Of a DNA stretch of 64,000 nucleotides, positions 9,391 to 18,612 are shown piece by piece. A program made the translations under genes and the position numbers. Origin of the DNA: a virus. The stretch lies in IMG/VR virus record IMGVR_UViG_3300036715_003541, positions 21,346 to 85,345 of that record. The stretch is one strand, 5' to 3'. The notes beneath the pieces are model-generated. The model made no database searches. It had not been told where the DNA came from and was given only the letters and a program-made list of their open reading frames with translations. How positions within the stretch are numbered: the stretch's first letter is position 1; the number at the start of each line of letters is the position of its first letter.

Positions 9391-12300
9391 TCAGAATAAT
9401 TTGCGACCAATTCTTGGGCTAGAGAAAGCTTTTTCCAATTGATCAGCGAGAGATTCAGACTCTCCAGTGCTGACAGATTCTGTAACACCAACTTGTGGCA
9501 TTACACCAGCTTTTCTAACAATTGGCTTAGCTTCAACAATACGTTGCAATGTGGTGAATTGCTCATCAGCAAATGACATGAGTTCATTTACTTGGTTTGC
9601 AATGTGTGATTCGGTTGAATCACAGAATCCACGAGCAGCCATTTTATGAGCCAAGTTATAGGCACGAGCCATTTTAACTTTGTAAACTTCGAGATCTTTT
9701 TCCATAGCAGCTTTTGCATGTTCTTTTACAAGTTCACCTGCAAATTCACCACCACCATCTGCTTGACCCCAATATTTCTTGTAATAGTCAATGGTTGTTT
9801 TATCAACACCTTGAGCTGCAAGTTCATCCAAATCTGATTCATCTAGTTGACCAGATGAAATAAGTTGGTGAATTTTTTCAGCATCTTTTTTGACCTTTGC
9901 TTTTGACAAAGAATCCATCATTGCATCATGAGTATCTTCTAATGTTTTGAATTCTTCAAAACCATCAGATTTTGTGGTAAGTGAATCCATAGAAACACTT
10001 CCTTCTGGATGAGCTTTGTCAAGCATTGGGTTCATCTTGAGTGTTTCAGCAGCTAATTTTTGACGAGCTGCAACGCGATCTGCACGGGTAGCAAGACTTG
10101 CTGTAACTTTGGAACCATCTGGTACAGTTACTTTACCACCTGAAGGTGTTGTGAATTGAGTGTCTGCATCTTGTTCATCTTCATCTTCATATGATTCCTC
10201 TGAATCTTCAGAGTCATCAGCAGAGTAAGAATCATAAGCATCGGAATCATCTTCCGAAGAATCTTCACCAGAAGAATCATCTGCATCCATGATCATATCG
10301 TTGACTGCTTGCAAATCATTATCAACATCTTTAATATCTTTGCTCAAAATATCTGCCATAAAATCATCTGCTGTCATATCATCATCCATTCCTGTATCGT
10401 AGGCTTCCTCTGCGCTTTTAACAAGTTCATTACCTAGTTTGCAATATTTAAGGAAAGCAGCGATCACTTGGAAACCATCTGCGATTGCAGATTTTGCTTC
10501 ACTGACTGCATAAGCAGTTGTGCTATCGATAATTTCACGATTTGCTTTTTTGGTAATTCCTCTGCTGTACAATGCACTAAGAGAGGTAAGTTCAGTTTCT
10601 GAATCTCGTAATTCGGCGATAACTTCTTTGAAGGTTTCAGCAAGTTCACCATTTAATTGTCTACGTAATGAATGCATTCCGCGTTGTGATGCAGCCGCTG
10701 CCATTGGAGCTACTTCACCCATTTCAGCTTTTTCATTTGTTAAATCGCGATAAGCTTCCAATGCATCTGAAATAAGTTCTTGACATTTTTCAAGAGTAGA
10801 TTGAAGTTGTTCTTTTGGATCGCCATCACCACCCATGTCTGGCATTGGCATATCTGCACCCATAGAACCTGATTCTTCTTTTGCTGGAGTTGGTGCTGGG
10901 CTAACGCTAACTTCTGCGGCTGGAGCAGCTGGTACTTGAGCGATTTTAAATAATGATTTAACTGCGCTTACGCCAGCTGTACGAACTTGGTTTACCAATT
11001 TTTGACCGAATTCACGAGTGGCAATGCTATCTCTTAGCATTTCATTTTTCTGAGTAAGTTCATCAACAGTTAAGCTAAGAACAACTTTGTCATCACTTGT
11101 GATTTGCCAGACAGATTCGCCTGCATCAGCTTTGCGATAAAATGAAGCTTTTAATGCACCAGCGCGAGAAAGTTTTTGTTTACGCTTTAGCTCATCACGT
11201 TCACTAACAGATTCAGGGCTTGGATGCAAGCCATCAACATCACCAACACCTGGAAATGGTTTTTGACCATGAAGATGTTTATCTAATTTGCGGGCTTTTT
11301 CATTCCCTGGATCAACTGGGTACTTGCGTTTGCCCAATGTTGGCTCATTAACATCGCCACCACCTTGGTAATAAGACTTTGCTTCCAAAGCTGTTTCGGC
11401 TACACCTAATGCAGCACGTCTGCGAAGTTCACGACTTTCAATTTCTGCACGAGCTAGCATTTTTTTACGTTCTAACTCGCTTTGTGGAACACTTTTAATG
11501 CCAGGATGTAATCCATCACGACCACCCATATCATCAACTTGCATTTGTTTGTCGCCATGATTACGAACATCTTCGTTCATTGGTTCTTTTGGATATTTGA
11601 CTTCACCAGGTGTTGGTTCATTTACGCCTCCGCCACCTTGAAAATAAGCTGTTCTATTTTGTAATTTACCTGACATTTCTTTTTCCTTTTCAAATTTATT
11701 TAACTGGTCTTGCATTGTTCTTAACTGAGCTTCTATGGAAGCAATGGATTGTAAAAGATATTGATCTTCTGACGCGTATCGTGCAGCTGGAGGCGAAATT
11801 TGGTCTACCTCTGCGATTTGTGAATCATCTGAATTTTGAATGTCTGAATCTATTTTAGATTCATCATTATGCGTAGTTTCTGATAATGCATCAATGTATT
11901 CTAATGTTTTTTGTATTTCTGCTTTTAACTCGTCCAATGTTTTGATACTATTACCACCAAATGATTTTACGTTATTATCATCTTTTGCAACATCAATATG
12001 AAAGTTAAATGAAGAAGCTGTTTTTAAATTTCTTGCTTCAAAATATTTATCAATGTTTTGCTTCATAGCAATAACATGTTTGATTGTAGCTAAACGGTCA
12101 GCAGGTGTTACAACAATAGATAATTCAATTGGATTTAACTTTAAATTGATTTCACCTTCAGCTGTTTTTGTACGCATGTGAGTACAAAAATCTGATTCAA
12201 CAGTTGCTTGTTTTTGGCAATTCATGCAAACAGCAACGCCAACTCCAGTACCCATAGATACATTGTTAGATACGCCTGTTGAAACTTTTCTAGCTAAATC

Positions 12301-12828
12301 AGGATAATTTATTTTATCCAATGCACATAATGCTATAACTCTTTTTCTATCATGATCATAATAAGTATCAACAATGAAACCTCTAACATGATCTACAGAT
12401 GAAGATTTGTGATCAACACATAATGGTTTACCAACCCATTTTTTATATGCTGGTATTTTTTCACCGTCTTCTTCAGCATGAGCCAATAACTCTGACTCTG
12501 GGAATATATCACCATTTGCGTTTTTGTATGGACGAATTGTTGGATCATTGGTAATCCAACGCCATTTTTCATCCCAAGATACCTTTACAGGTTCGCCACT
12601 TTTTGTAATTTTAGATTTACCAGTGCCATCATATGCAGATGCTTCAGCAGCATGAATAATTGTTGCTACGAAATAAAGAAAATCTTTTGCTTTTGGCGCT
12701 ATATTTTTTAAATTATGTGCGATTTTTTTAAAATCATCTATAACAACATCATCTATAATTGGTGAGTCTGCATTAAACGCCTCAATCTTATCAATAGAAA
12801 GAGCTTCGCCTATTTTTTTAAAACCCAT
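9391..12828 (-). CDS. Capsid maturation protease fused to scaffold-like region (probable)
   Basis: 1145 residues. Residues about 80-260 look like a phage prohead protease. There is a GKPLCVDHKSSS segment (His near 138), a Ser-rich STGVSNNVSMGTGV segment near 185-197, and a following C-x2-C-x12-C-x-H zinc-like cluster (about 200-220). A long acidic, Ala-rich, coiled region follows, with two tandem copies of a unit beginning QGGGxVNEPTxGxxKYP (about 394-465 and 484-560). The acidic middle (about 830-900) and the helical C-terminus suit a scaffold or core protein. In transcription order it lies downstream of terminase and portal, which fits. The catalytic pair is inferred by pattern only. Many K-x-A motifs inside could be self-processing sites. 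Confidence 0.6.
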   Translation of the reverse strand: MGFKKIGEALSIDKIEAFNADSPIIDDVVIDDFKKIAHNLKNIAPKAKDFLYFVATIIHAAEASAYDGTGKSKITKSGEPVKVSWDEKWRWITNDPTIRPYKNANGDIFPESELLAHAEEDGEKIPAYKKWVGKPLCVDHKSSSVDHVRGFIVDTYYDHDRKRVIALCALDKINYPDLARKVSTGVSNNVSMGTGVGVAVCMNCQKQATVESDFCTHMRTKTAEGEINLKLNPIELSIVVTPADRLATIKHVIAMKQNIDKYFEARNLKTASSFNFHIDVAKDDNNVKSFGGNSIKTLDELKAEIQKTLEYIDALSETTHNDESKIDSDIQNSDDSQIAEVDQISPPAARYASEDQYLLQSIASIEAQLRTMQDQLNKFEKEKEMSGKLQNRTAYFQGGGGVNEPTPGEVKYPKEPMNEDVRNHGDKQMQVDDMGGRDGLHPGIKSVPQSELERKKMLARAEIESRELRRRAALGVAETALEAKSYYQGGGDVNEPTLGKRKYPVDPGNEKARKLDKHLHGQKPFPGVGDVDGLHPSPESVSERDELKRKQKLSRAGALKASFYRKADAGESVWQITSDDKVVLSLTVDELTQKNEMLRDSIATREFGQKLVNQVRTAGVSAVKSLFKIAQVPAAPAAEVSVSPAPTPAKEESGSMGADMPMPDMGGDGDPKEQLQSTLEKCQELISDALEAYRDLTNEKAEMGEVAPMAAAASQRGMHSLRRQLNGELAETFKEVIAELRDSETELTSLSALYSRGITKKANREIIDSTTAYAVSEAKSAIADGFQVIAAFLKYCKLGNELVKSAEEAYDTGMDDDMTADDFMADILSKDIKDVDNDLQAVNDMIMDADDSSGEDSSEDDSDAYDSYSADDSEDSEESYEDEDEQDADTQFTTPSGGKVTVPDGSKVTASLATRADRVAARQKLAAETLKMNPMLDKAHPEGSVSMDSLTTKSDGFEEFKTLEDTHDAMMDSLSKAKVKKDAEKIHQLISSGQLDESDLDELAAQGVDKTTIDYYKKYWGQADGGGEFAGELVKEHAKAAMEKDLEVYKVKMARAYNLAHKMAARGFCDSTESHIANQVNELMSFADEQFTTLQRIVEAKPIVRKAGVMPQVGVTESVSTGESESLADQLEKAFSSPRIGRKLF

Positions 12829-12950
12829 ATTGTTCCTCGTTAAATCAACTTTAAATTTGTAATCTCAGATATTATATATTAAATTTACCATATCAGAAGA
12901 TGAAAGGCTGAATTTCATAATATATATAGCATTTTAAATGGACTACAATA
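12829..12950 (-). promoter_or_regulatory. Leader with possible promoter for the protease/scaffold gene
   Basis: About 120 noncoding bases between a terminator and the start at 12828. On the minus strand there is TTGTAG (12948-12943) and, 16 bases on, TATATA (12926-12921), a plausible -35/-10 pair. A GAGG-type site (AACGAGGAACAAT) precedes the ATG. AT-richness makes chance matches likely. Confidence 0.3.
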
Positions 12951-12951
12951 A

Positions 12952-12980
12952 AAAATAATACGCATATTGCGTATTATTTT
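12952..12980 (-). terminator. Intrinsic terminator after small gene 12984-13124
   Basis: A 13-bp perfect stem (aaaataatacgca / tgcgtattatttt) with a 3-nt loop, continuing into TTTTTATTG on the minus strand. It starts 3 bases past the stop at 12984. Confidence 0.85.
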
Positions 12981-12983
12981 CGT

Positions 12984-13124
12984 TTAATTGCTTTTAACTT
13001 CCACTTCTTTCTTCGGAGTGGTTTTTTTTAATTTTAAAGGTTCTTTGGTTGCTTTCTTCTCTTCAACCAAATCTTCTTCTTTTATTACTGCATCAATTTT
13101 ACCATCACCGTTTTTAATAAACAT
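12984..13124 (-). CDS. Small Lys/Glu-rich protein (46 aa)
   Basis: Short gene between 13127-13729 and a strong terminator. From ATG 13122-13124 it encodes 46 residues, starting MFIKNGDGKIDAV and ending KEVEVKSN. GAGGA lies 6 bases before this ATG. An in-frame ATG at 13128-13130 would overlap the previous stop but leaves no room for the ribosome site, so the inner start is preferred. The NGDGKID stretch is reminiscent of an EF-hand loop but too short to call. Function unknown. Confidence 0.55.
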   Translation of the reverse strand: MFIKNGDGKIDAVIKEEDLVEEKKATKEPLKLKKTTPKKEVEVKSN

Positions 13125-13126
13125 AA

Positions 13127-13729
13127 TCATTCCTCATTATATAAACGTAAAAGCAATGGAGTTCTTTTTTGAAGCTTTAAATCCAAATCTTTACTCACTT
13201 GGTTCATCCAATTTTCTGACAATATATTTTCTTGAATATATTTCTTTACACGATCTTTCATAAGATCTTGCAATTCCTCAGATTGTACCTTTATAGAATC
13301 AATAGATTTAATTGCATTTGAAATAAAATCTTTGGAATCAATGGATTCAAATAATTTTACAAAATCATTGATTTTATCTTCTAAAATATCTATGGAAGAT
13401 ATAAAAGATTTTGTTATTTTTACAATTTGTGTATCAGATGAAAATGGTGTTAATGATTTAACACATTCTAAAGATGATTTCTTTAAATGATTAAAATTCT
13501 CAACAACTTTATCTCTAAATCTACGGAAAGCAGATCTGTGATTAAAATTTTCTTTTGGATCTACATTTTGCGCATCTTTGAACGAAGTGTAAATAATATT
13601 TAAATGGTCCAATGCACCATCCAATATTTTTTGGTTTCGTTTAAAACAAGAAATAGCGTGCATTGCTTGCTTTTTTTCTTCTGTAGTTACGTCATAAGAC
13701 ATGTTTGTAATGTAAGCTTTTTTTATCAT
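13127..13729 (-). CDS. Hypothetical helical protein
   Basis: 200 residues, basic and helical, with no known domain. The start (MIKKAYITNMSYD) may be internal, at M10. A ribosome site was not obvious for either. It sits 9 bases after the stop of 13739-14383 in the virion run. Cys and aromatic residues are scarce. Likely a structural or chaperone-like component by context only. Confidence 0.5.
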   Translation of the reverse strand: MIKKAYITNMSYDVTTEEKKQAMHAISCFKRNQKILDGALDHLNIIYTSFKDAQNVDPKENFNHRSAFRRFRDKVVENFNHLKKSSLECVKSLTPFSSDTQIVKITKSFISSIDILEDKINDFVKLFESIDSKDFISNAIKSIDSIKVQSEELQDLMKDRVKKYIQENILSENWMNQVSKDLDLKLQKRTPLLLRLYNEE

Positions 13730-13738
13730 ATCATCCCA

Positions 13739-14383
13739 TTAAACAGAGTTTAAATCACGCATTTGAGTTGGACCTAATCCATATATCAAGTCGGCACCTT
13801 CAGTTTGACCGTTTTGAGGAAACTGCTCTGTTATTTCTCCAGTCATAACCTCAGATTTACTACTTGTATTTCTTCCATCAGTTTGATCATCATAACTTCT
13901 ATAAGAAGGTAAAAATGGTGCTAAAGAAGTTGTATAATTACCCTCTACAACAGATGCCTTATCATCATCTACATTTTGTCTTGAAAGCATTAATATGTCA
14001 TCCGTGAAAAATGTATCAAGATTTTTTATCGTTTTTTCCAAAACATGTTCTTCCATATAATCTCGCTTGTTTTTCATACATTGTAAAAACTGATTATGGT
14101 ATTCTTTTAAAAACAAAATAACTTGATCTTCATTGCATCTCTTGCGAAGTAAACGCATAATCCCACTCAATGTGGTTGAATCTGCATCTTCTAAATTTAT
14201 TGTTTCAGCGGTTTTATTTTCAAAGTGAATTCGCTTAAAATTCTTCTCAGCTTCATTGTAACTATTATATTCACCCATTTTTTTTCCACCCTCGGAAAAA
14301 ACAATGTACTTACCTTTTGCCTTTTTAATAAAAGCAACCTTAGCAAGCTCTTGAATAAGATAATTTATTTTTGTGAAATTCAT
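13739..14383 (-). CDS. Hypothetical protein with GKKxGxYxSxxEAEKxFxRI motif
   Basis: 214 residues. Residues about 20-55 contain SEGGKKMGEYNSYNEAEK followed by FKRIHFEN, a short beta-beta-alpha motif I have seen in several large-phage proteins, where a GKxLGxYxSxxEAxxRLxQI pattern follows a K-x-A stretch. Just before it is LAKVAFIKKAKG. The remainder is helical, and the C-terminus has a GLGPTQMRDLNSV tail. Overlaps 14380-14769 by four bases. The function of the motif is not known to me. Confidence 0.55.
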   Translation of the reverse strand: MNFTKINYLIQELAKVAFIKKAKGKYIVFSEGGKKMGEYNSYNEAEKNFKRIHFENKTAETINLEDADSTTLSGIMRLLRKRCNEDQVILFLKEYHNQFLQCMKNKRDYMEEHVLEKTIKNLDTFFTDDILMLSRQNVDDDKASVVEGNYTTSLAPFLPSYRSYDDQTDGRNTSSKSEVMTGEITEQFPQNGQTEGADLIYGLGPTQMRDLNSV

Positions 14384-14769
14384 TTGTTGTTTTTAAAATA
14401 ATTAGCTATATCATTAACTTTTTTGCTGGAAACCATTGTATCTTGCAAATTACCATTATTATCCGCTATATTTACAGCTTTGATCGCTTTCTCATGAATA
14501 ATAACAATATTTCCAGATTTTATATTTTTTGTTTTTTGATCTACAGAAATAGAATCTAATATAATACACTCACCATATGCGCCAATAAATTTACCAACAA
14601 ATACAGCTGAATAATTAAATGAATTTTGATCTAAATGAACTTCCTCGAAAGCATCACCTGTATAAATTTCAACAATTTCATCTTCTAAAAAAGAAAACAA
14701 AAATTCACAAAATGAATTTGAACTTTTCTTAGATTCATTTATCTTATTTGTGATAAATTCTTTTTTCAT
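14380..14769 (-). CDS. Hypothetical small protein, beta-rich centre
   Basis: 129 residues. The centre (about 30-100) alternates hydrophobic strands and could form a small barrel. The N- and C-termini are charged helices. The pattern is loosely Sm-like, but I do not claim this. Coupled by ATGA overlaps to both neighbours, the transglycosylase upstream and 13739-14383 downstream, so it may be expressed with a cell-wall-acting tail component. Confidence 0.5.
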   Translation of the reverse strand: MKKEFITNKINESKKSSNSFCEFLFSFLEDEIVEIYTGDAFEEVHLDQNSFNYSAVFVGKFIGAYGECIILDSISVDQKTKNIKSGNIVIIHEKAIKAVNIADNNGNLQDTMVSSKKVNDIANYFKNNK

Positions 14770-15794
14770 AAAGAACCTAGTACCTTTAATGCAAATAATC
14801 TACCCATTGAATCAATGGAATGCTCTGTTAACTCAGAGGCATAAGGACTTCCAGTAGATATTTTAAAACTAACAGAAGTAAATCCTGATTTTTTCAATGT
14901 TTTATTGAAATGTTTTTCAATTGTTTCTAACAATAAAGCAACAGCTTGCTTTTGTGTTGGCTTTAATGCTTTATTAAAAGAAAGTTCTGTGCAATGCAAT
15001 CTATCTGAGTGTATAGAAGATGCTAAATTAAATTCTTCATACAATGCAAGTGATGCTATTTTTGAAAATTCAACCGCGCAATGAGAATCATTATGATTTA
15101 TGATGATTTTAGTTGCTGATTTTGGAAAATCTGTAAGTATTTGATTCATTAGTGCCCCAATTTCTTTTGATGCGTCTTTATTATCTGATTTTATTGATTC
15201 ATTATCCGATACATTTGAATTTGTAGCCATATAATAAGCTTTTAATGCATCTTGATACAACTTTGATTTTTTTTTATGATCAAGTATTCTTTCCAAATCA
15301 CCAAAAGTAATTTTACCATCCTTATCCTCGTCTAAACCAGGATTTTGTTGATAAACCAATCTTTCATATTTAGCGCTTTGACCAGGTATATGAGAGGTCA
15401 CCGCATTCTTATCTACCAATATAGCATTTGAATCTCCAGCTTGAATATCTTTTCTAGATAATAATGATGGTAAAAAGTTTGAACAATAATATTGAGCAGC
15501 ACTCGAAAACGGTTTACCACCATTCATCTTTTTTTGACCCTCTAATATTTTTTCAACATAATTTAATTGCTCGAAATCTTGCAACTTAGCAAATTCTTTA
15601 TGAGAGCCAGTAAAACCAGCTGCAGATAATGTTTGTGTTGTAGCGGCAATTAAACCTGACGCAATATGATTTCCAGCAGCTGGATTTAAACCAGATTCAC
15701 TACTCATAATTAAAAGAACATCCTCAGGCTTCATAGAAACCTTTTCGCATATCTCTTTTAATTTGATGAAAAATTTATTCGATAATTTAGACAT
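14766..15794 (-). CDS. Lytic transglycosylase-like protein with EF-hand
   Basis: 342 residues. Residues 20-110 match the SLT/lysozyme-like fold: SSESGLNPAAGN has the catalytic Glu33 in an E-S-G-L-N-P context, followed by a GLIAATTQTLSAAGF region and QYYCSNFLPS. Residues 155-166 (DEDKDGKITFGD) form a complete EF-hand or dockerin-type calcium loop with Asp at 1, 3, 5 and 12 and Gly at 6. The C-terminal 150 residues form an unrecognised domain. The likely role is local peptidoglycan cutting during DNA entry, since no signal peptide is seen and the gene is among virion genes. Confidence 0.7.
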   Translation of the reverse strand: MSKLSNKFFIKLKEICEKVSMKPEDVLLIMSSESGLNPAAGNHIASGLIAATTQTLSAAGFTGSHKEFAKLQDFEQLNYVEKILEGQKKMNGGKPFSSAAQYYCSNFLPSLLSRKDIQAGDSNAILVDKNAVTSHIPGQSAKYERLVYQQNPGLDEDKDGKITFGDLERILDHKKKSKLYQDALKAYYMATNSNVSDNESIKSDNKDASKEIGALMNQILTDFPKSATKIIINHNDSHCAVEFSKIASLALYEEFNLASSIHSDRLHCTELSFNKALKPTQKQAVALLLETIEKHFNKTLKKSGFTSVSFKISTGSPYASELTEHSIDSMGRLFALKVLGSL

Positions 15795-18576
15795 TGTATT
15801 TTTTATATTTTTCTAACAAATACCCATTGTTTCTATATGTTTTTGCAATTTTTCTGTTTGCTTTATTCTTAGAGATTTTTAACAGCATTTTCTTTATAGA
15901 CTTTATACTCGCATATGCAGAATCTTTTCTAGCATCCTCATCTTTTATTTCATCTGTATAAGTATGAGGTTCAACTTCATCCTCCATAGACTCCGTATCA
16001 ATTTCATCTACTTTTAATTCTTGTTTTGCTGGCTTCTCAGATTTCATGTCTGCTAATTGACTCACCAAAAACATCTTTATTTCTTCAAGTTGTTTTTTTG
16101 TTTTCTTAGATAAGCTACTTTTTAAAACATCCAATTGTTTACTAGTCATTTTATTTATCTTGCTTGTATTTTTTAAGATAAATTGTATTAACTCATCATT
16201 ATTTTCAGATTCTTCAACTTGCATCTCAGGCTCAGTAGAAGATTGTTCCGGTAAAGATTCAACTGGCTTAACAGTAGTATCTTCATATACAACTTCACTT
16301 GGAGCATTACTTAGCTCTACTTCTTCTTGGATAATTGCTTGTATAGAATTTATTGCTGAAATTAAATTTGATTTATATTCATTGTCAGGATAATGTTCTA
16401 TTTCATTTTTTAAAGATAAAAATTTAGAATAAAGATTGGTGAGCAACTCTTGTTTTTTATCTTTATTTAATTCAGAAGTTTCACCATTGTAGATTTTATC
16501 TACAAAAATACGATTACCATCTGTAATGTATGTGAATAATGTTTTTATTTTTTTAACAACACTTTCAATACCTTCTTTGTCTAGTAAAGATCTTCCAATA
16601 TTTGAAAACAAACCATTTAACTTGGAAGATGTATCTTCCACTAAAAGATTATTTATATTTTCATTTGTCTTGCTTTTTTCTTTTGAATATTGATATTCAA
16701 AAATGTTAGAATGAAATATGAATTTACCATTTTCATAAGAGCCAAGATTCATTAACTCAGATTCAACTTCACTTGGTAATTGACTTGTTGCAAGCAAATA
16801 ATTAATAGAAGATAACTCTTTGTTAAAACTTCTTGTGATATATTTTTCCAAATTTTTTATAGATTCTAATGTTTGATTTTCTTTCTTGAATTTCATGGAT
16901 TCTAATAGTGATTTTATTTTTGAAATCATTTTTTCATTAAAAGAAATAAATGAAGAATTCAAATCCTCCAAATCTACATCTGACAAATTATCAGAACTTA
17001 CCAACACACCATGTTCTTCAAACAAATCCATTAAATCTTTTTCGGATTTTGTTCCTTCATTCATTTTTTTCTTGAATGCAACAACAACTGGAATTTCTGG
17101 AGATTCAGTGGGTTTATGTTCTGTAATTAATGGCGCACTTTCTGTAATAACTTCTGTTGCTGTTTTTACAGCCGCTTCAGTAATTGCTGCAGCCTCTGGA
17201 TTTTTAGGAGTTTTACGTGGTCTGCCTCTGCCACGCTTTACAGGCTCTTCTACCTTTGTTGGCACTACAGTTGTGTCTACTACGATTGGAGCCGTAGAAT
17301 CGTTATCTATGGGGCTTACAGGTACTATCTCTGGACCTACTGCCATTGCTGTATCAATGGCTGCATCCGCAATGGATGAATCTGTATCCAATGATTGTTC
17401 TATCTTCTCATAAGAAGCGGCTGCAATATCTGATAATTCTGCATTGTCTGAAGATTCTAATTTCTTTAAAGATAAAACGGTAGCTTTTAATTTTGGAGAA
17501 GATACTTTTTTCTCCGAAGCTTGTATCGCCAAAGCGGCAACAGAATCTGTTAATGCCTTAATTTGATCTTGAATACCAGCTAAATTATCTTGGCTTCTGG
17601 AATTTAAAAGCATTAACATTCCATTTAATTTATCTTCTAAAGAATTTGAATATGCAGCCTCACTAATAGATTGTTCATTTAACTCACCGGGTACCACAGA
17701 ATCGATTTCTTTTTGAGCAACTTTCTTTTCTACCAATTCTTTTTTTACTGACTCTGTGTAAACTTCAGAACTTGGTAAAATAGATAAAATAGGTTTTAAT
17801 GTTGTTTCTTCAAATTTCTTAAAAGAAGCTAAAGCATTGTTTGCATCACGTGTAATACCAGCGAAAGAATTTAAATAAGAAGAGTAATTTCTTTTACTTA
17901 AATAAAGCTTCATTGCCTTAAATTTATCACGTATGCTTTTTTCAATAGATTTTGCTTTACGCAATTCTAATTCTGTATTTTGTGCAAATTGTTTGAATTT
18001 TGGATCAACTCTGCAAAGTTCATTAATACTTGAGCCAAAGAAAAAGTTTATAACCATAGAGCCAGCGAATGAATCCAATAATGAATCCATAACGCCAGCA
18101 GTTTTTACAAGTTGTTGACGAGATAATCTTGCTTCTTTTGTACCCATTCTTTGCAATAAATTTTGTATTTCTTGCTTTTGTTTTTCAGAATAGTTTTTAG
18201 ATCTATCTCGATAAAGATTTTCAGCAAATTGTTTTACATATTGACTATTTTCAATATCTGAAGAAAATTCCGCACCTTTTGCAGTAATTTCACCCAAACG
18301 ATAATAAAAATTAGAAATATAAGTGGAAGCCAAAACATAATCTTTATCTTTAATAGCAGTTGTTGCATTTTTTAAAATTCTTTCAAATGTTTCTGAAGAA
18401 CTAAAACCACTCGCATCACCAACTGCTATTTTACGAATATCACCATCAAGTGCACGAATCGCATCACCATATTGTTTTAAATCAGATGAAAAGAATTCTG
18501 CGATAGTTCCAGCAATATTTGTATTAAAATAAAAGAAGTTTCCAACTTCGTATTCAGATTGAGCTTTTTTTTTCAT
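15787..18576 (-). CDS. Large virion-module protein with AT-hook
   Basis: 929 residues, start after GGAG. The N-terminal 300 residues are helical with an LVKTA/GVMDS motif near 160. The middle is acidic and Pro/Thr/Val-rich, probably disordered, and contains VKRGRGRPRKTPKN near residue 447, a textbook AT-hook (GRP core flanked by R/K) that binds the minor groove of AT-rich DNA. The C-terminal part is helical, acidic, then strongly basic at the end (RKIAKTYRNNGYLLEKYKKY). It lies between portal and transglycosylase genes. An internal DNA-binding virion protein or ejected protein is a reasonable inference. Confidence 0.6.
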   Translation of the reverse strand: MKKKAQSEYEVGNFFYFNTNIAGTIAEFFSSDLKQYGDAIRALDGDIRKIAVGDASGFSSSETFERILKNATTAIKDKDYVLASTYISNFYYRLGEITAKGAEFSSDIENSQYVKQFAENLYRDRSKNYSEKQKQEIQNLLQRMGTKEARLSRQQLVKTAGVMDSLLDSFAGSMVINFFFGSSINELCRVDPKFKQFAQNTELELRKAKSIEKSIRDKFKAMKLYLSKRNYSSYLNSFAGITRDANNALASFKKFEETTLKPILSILPSSEVYTESVKKELVEKKVAQKEIDSVVPGELNEQSISEAAYSNSLEDKLNGMLMLLNSRSQDNLAGIQDQIKALTDSVAALAIQASEKKVSSPKLKATVLSLKKLESSDNAELSDIAAASYEKIEQSLDTDSSIADAAIDTAMAVGPEIVPVSPIDNDSTAPIVVDTTVVPTKVEEPVKRGRGRPRKTPKNPEAAAITEAAVKTATEVITESAPLITEHKPTESPEIPVVVAFKKKMNEGTKSEKDLMDLFEEHGVLVSSDNLSDVDLEDLNSSFISFNEKMISKIKSLLESMKFKKENQTLESIKNLEKYITRSFNKELSSINYLLATSQLPSEVESELMNLGSYENGKFIFHSNIFEYQYSKEKSKTNENINNLLVEDTSSKLNGLFSNIGRSLLDKEGIESVVKKIKTLFTYITDGNRIFVDKIYNGETSELNKDKKQELLTNLYSKFLSLKNEIEHYPDNEYKSNLISAINSIQAIIQEEVELSNAPSEVVYEDTTVKPVESLPEQSSTEPEMQVEESENNDELIQFILKNTSKINKMTSKQLDVLKSSLSKKTKKQLEEIKMFLVSQLADMKSEKPAKQELKVDEIDTESMEDEVEPHTYTDEIKDEDARKDSAYASIKSIKKMLLKISKNKANRKIAKTYRNNGYLLEKYKKYNV

Positions 18577-18612
18577 TTATATTTCTCCAAAAGAAATGAG
18601 ATAATATTCATA

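Noticed and set aside
14380-14769. Sm/Hfq-like fold for the 129-aa protein
   Set aside because: Only a loose strand pattern; no Sm motif residues are clear.
16886-17413. 175-aa plus-strand ORF
   Set aside because: Antisense to the 929-aa AT-hook protein; no ribosome site and no domain.
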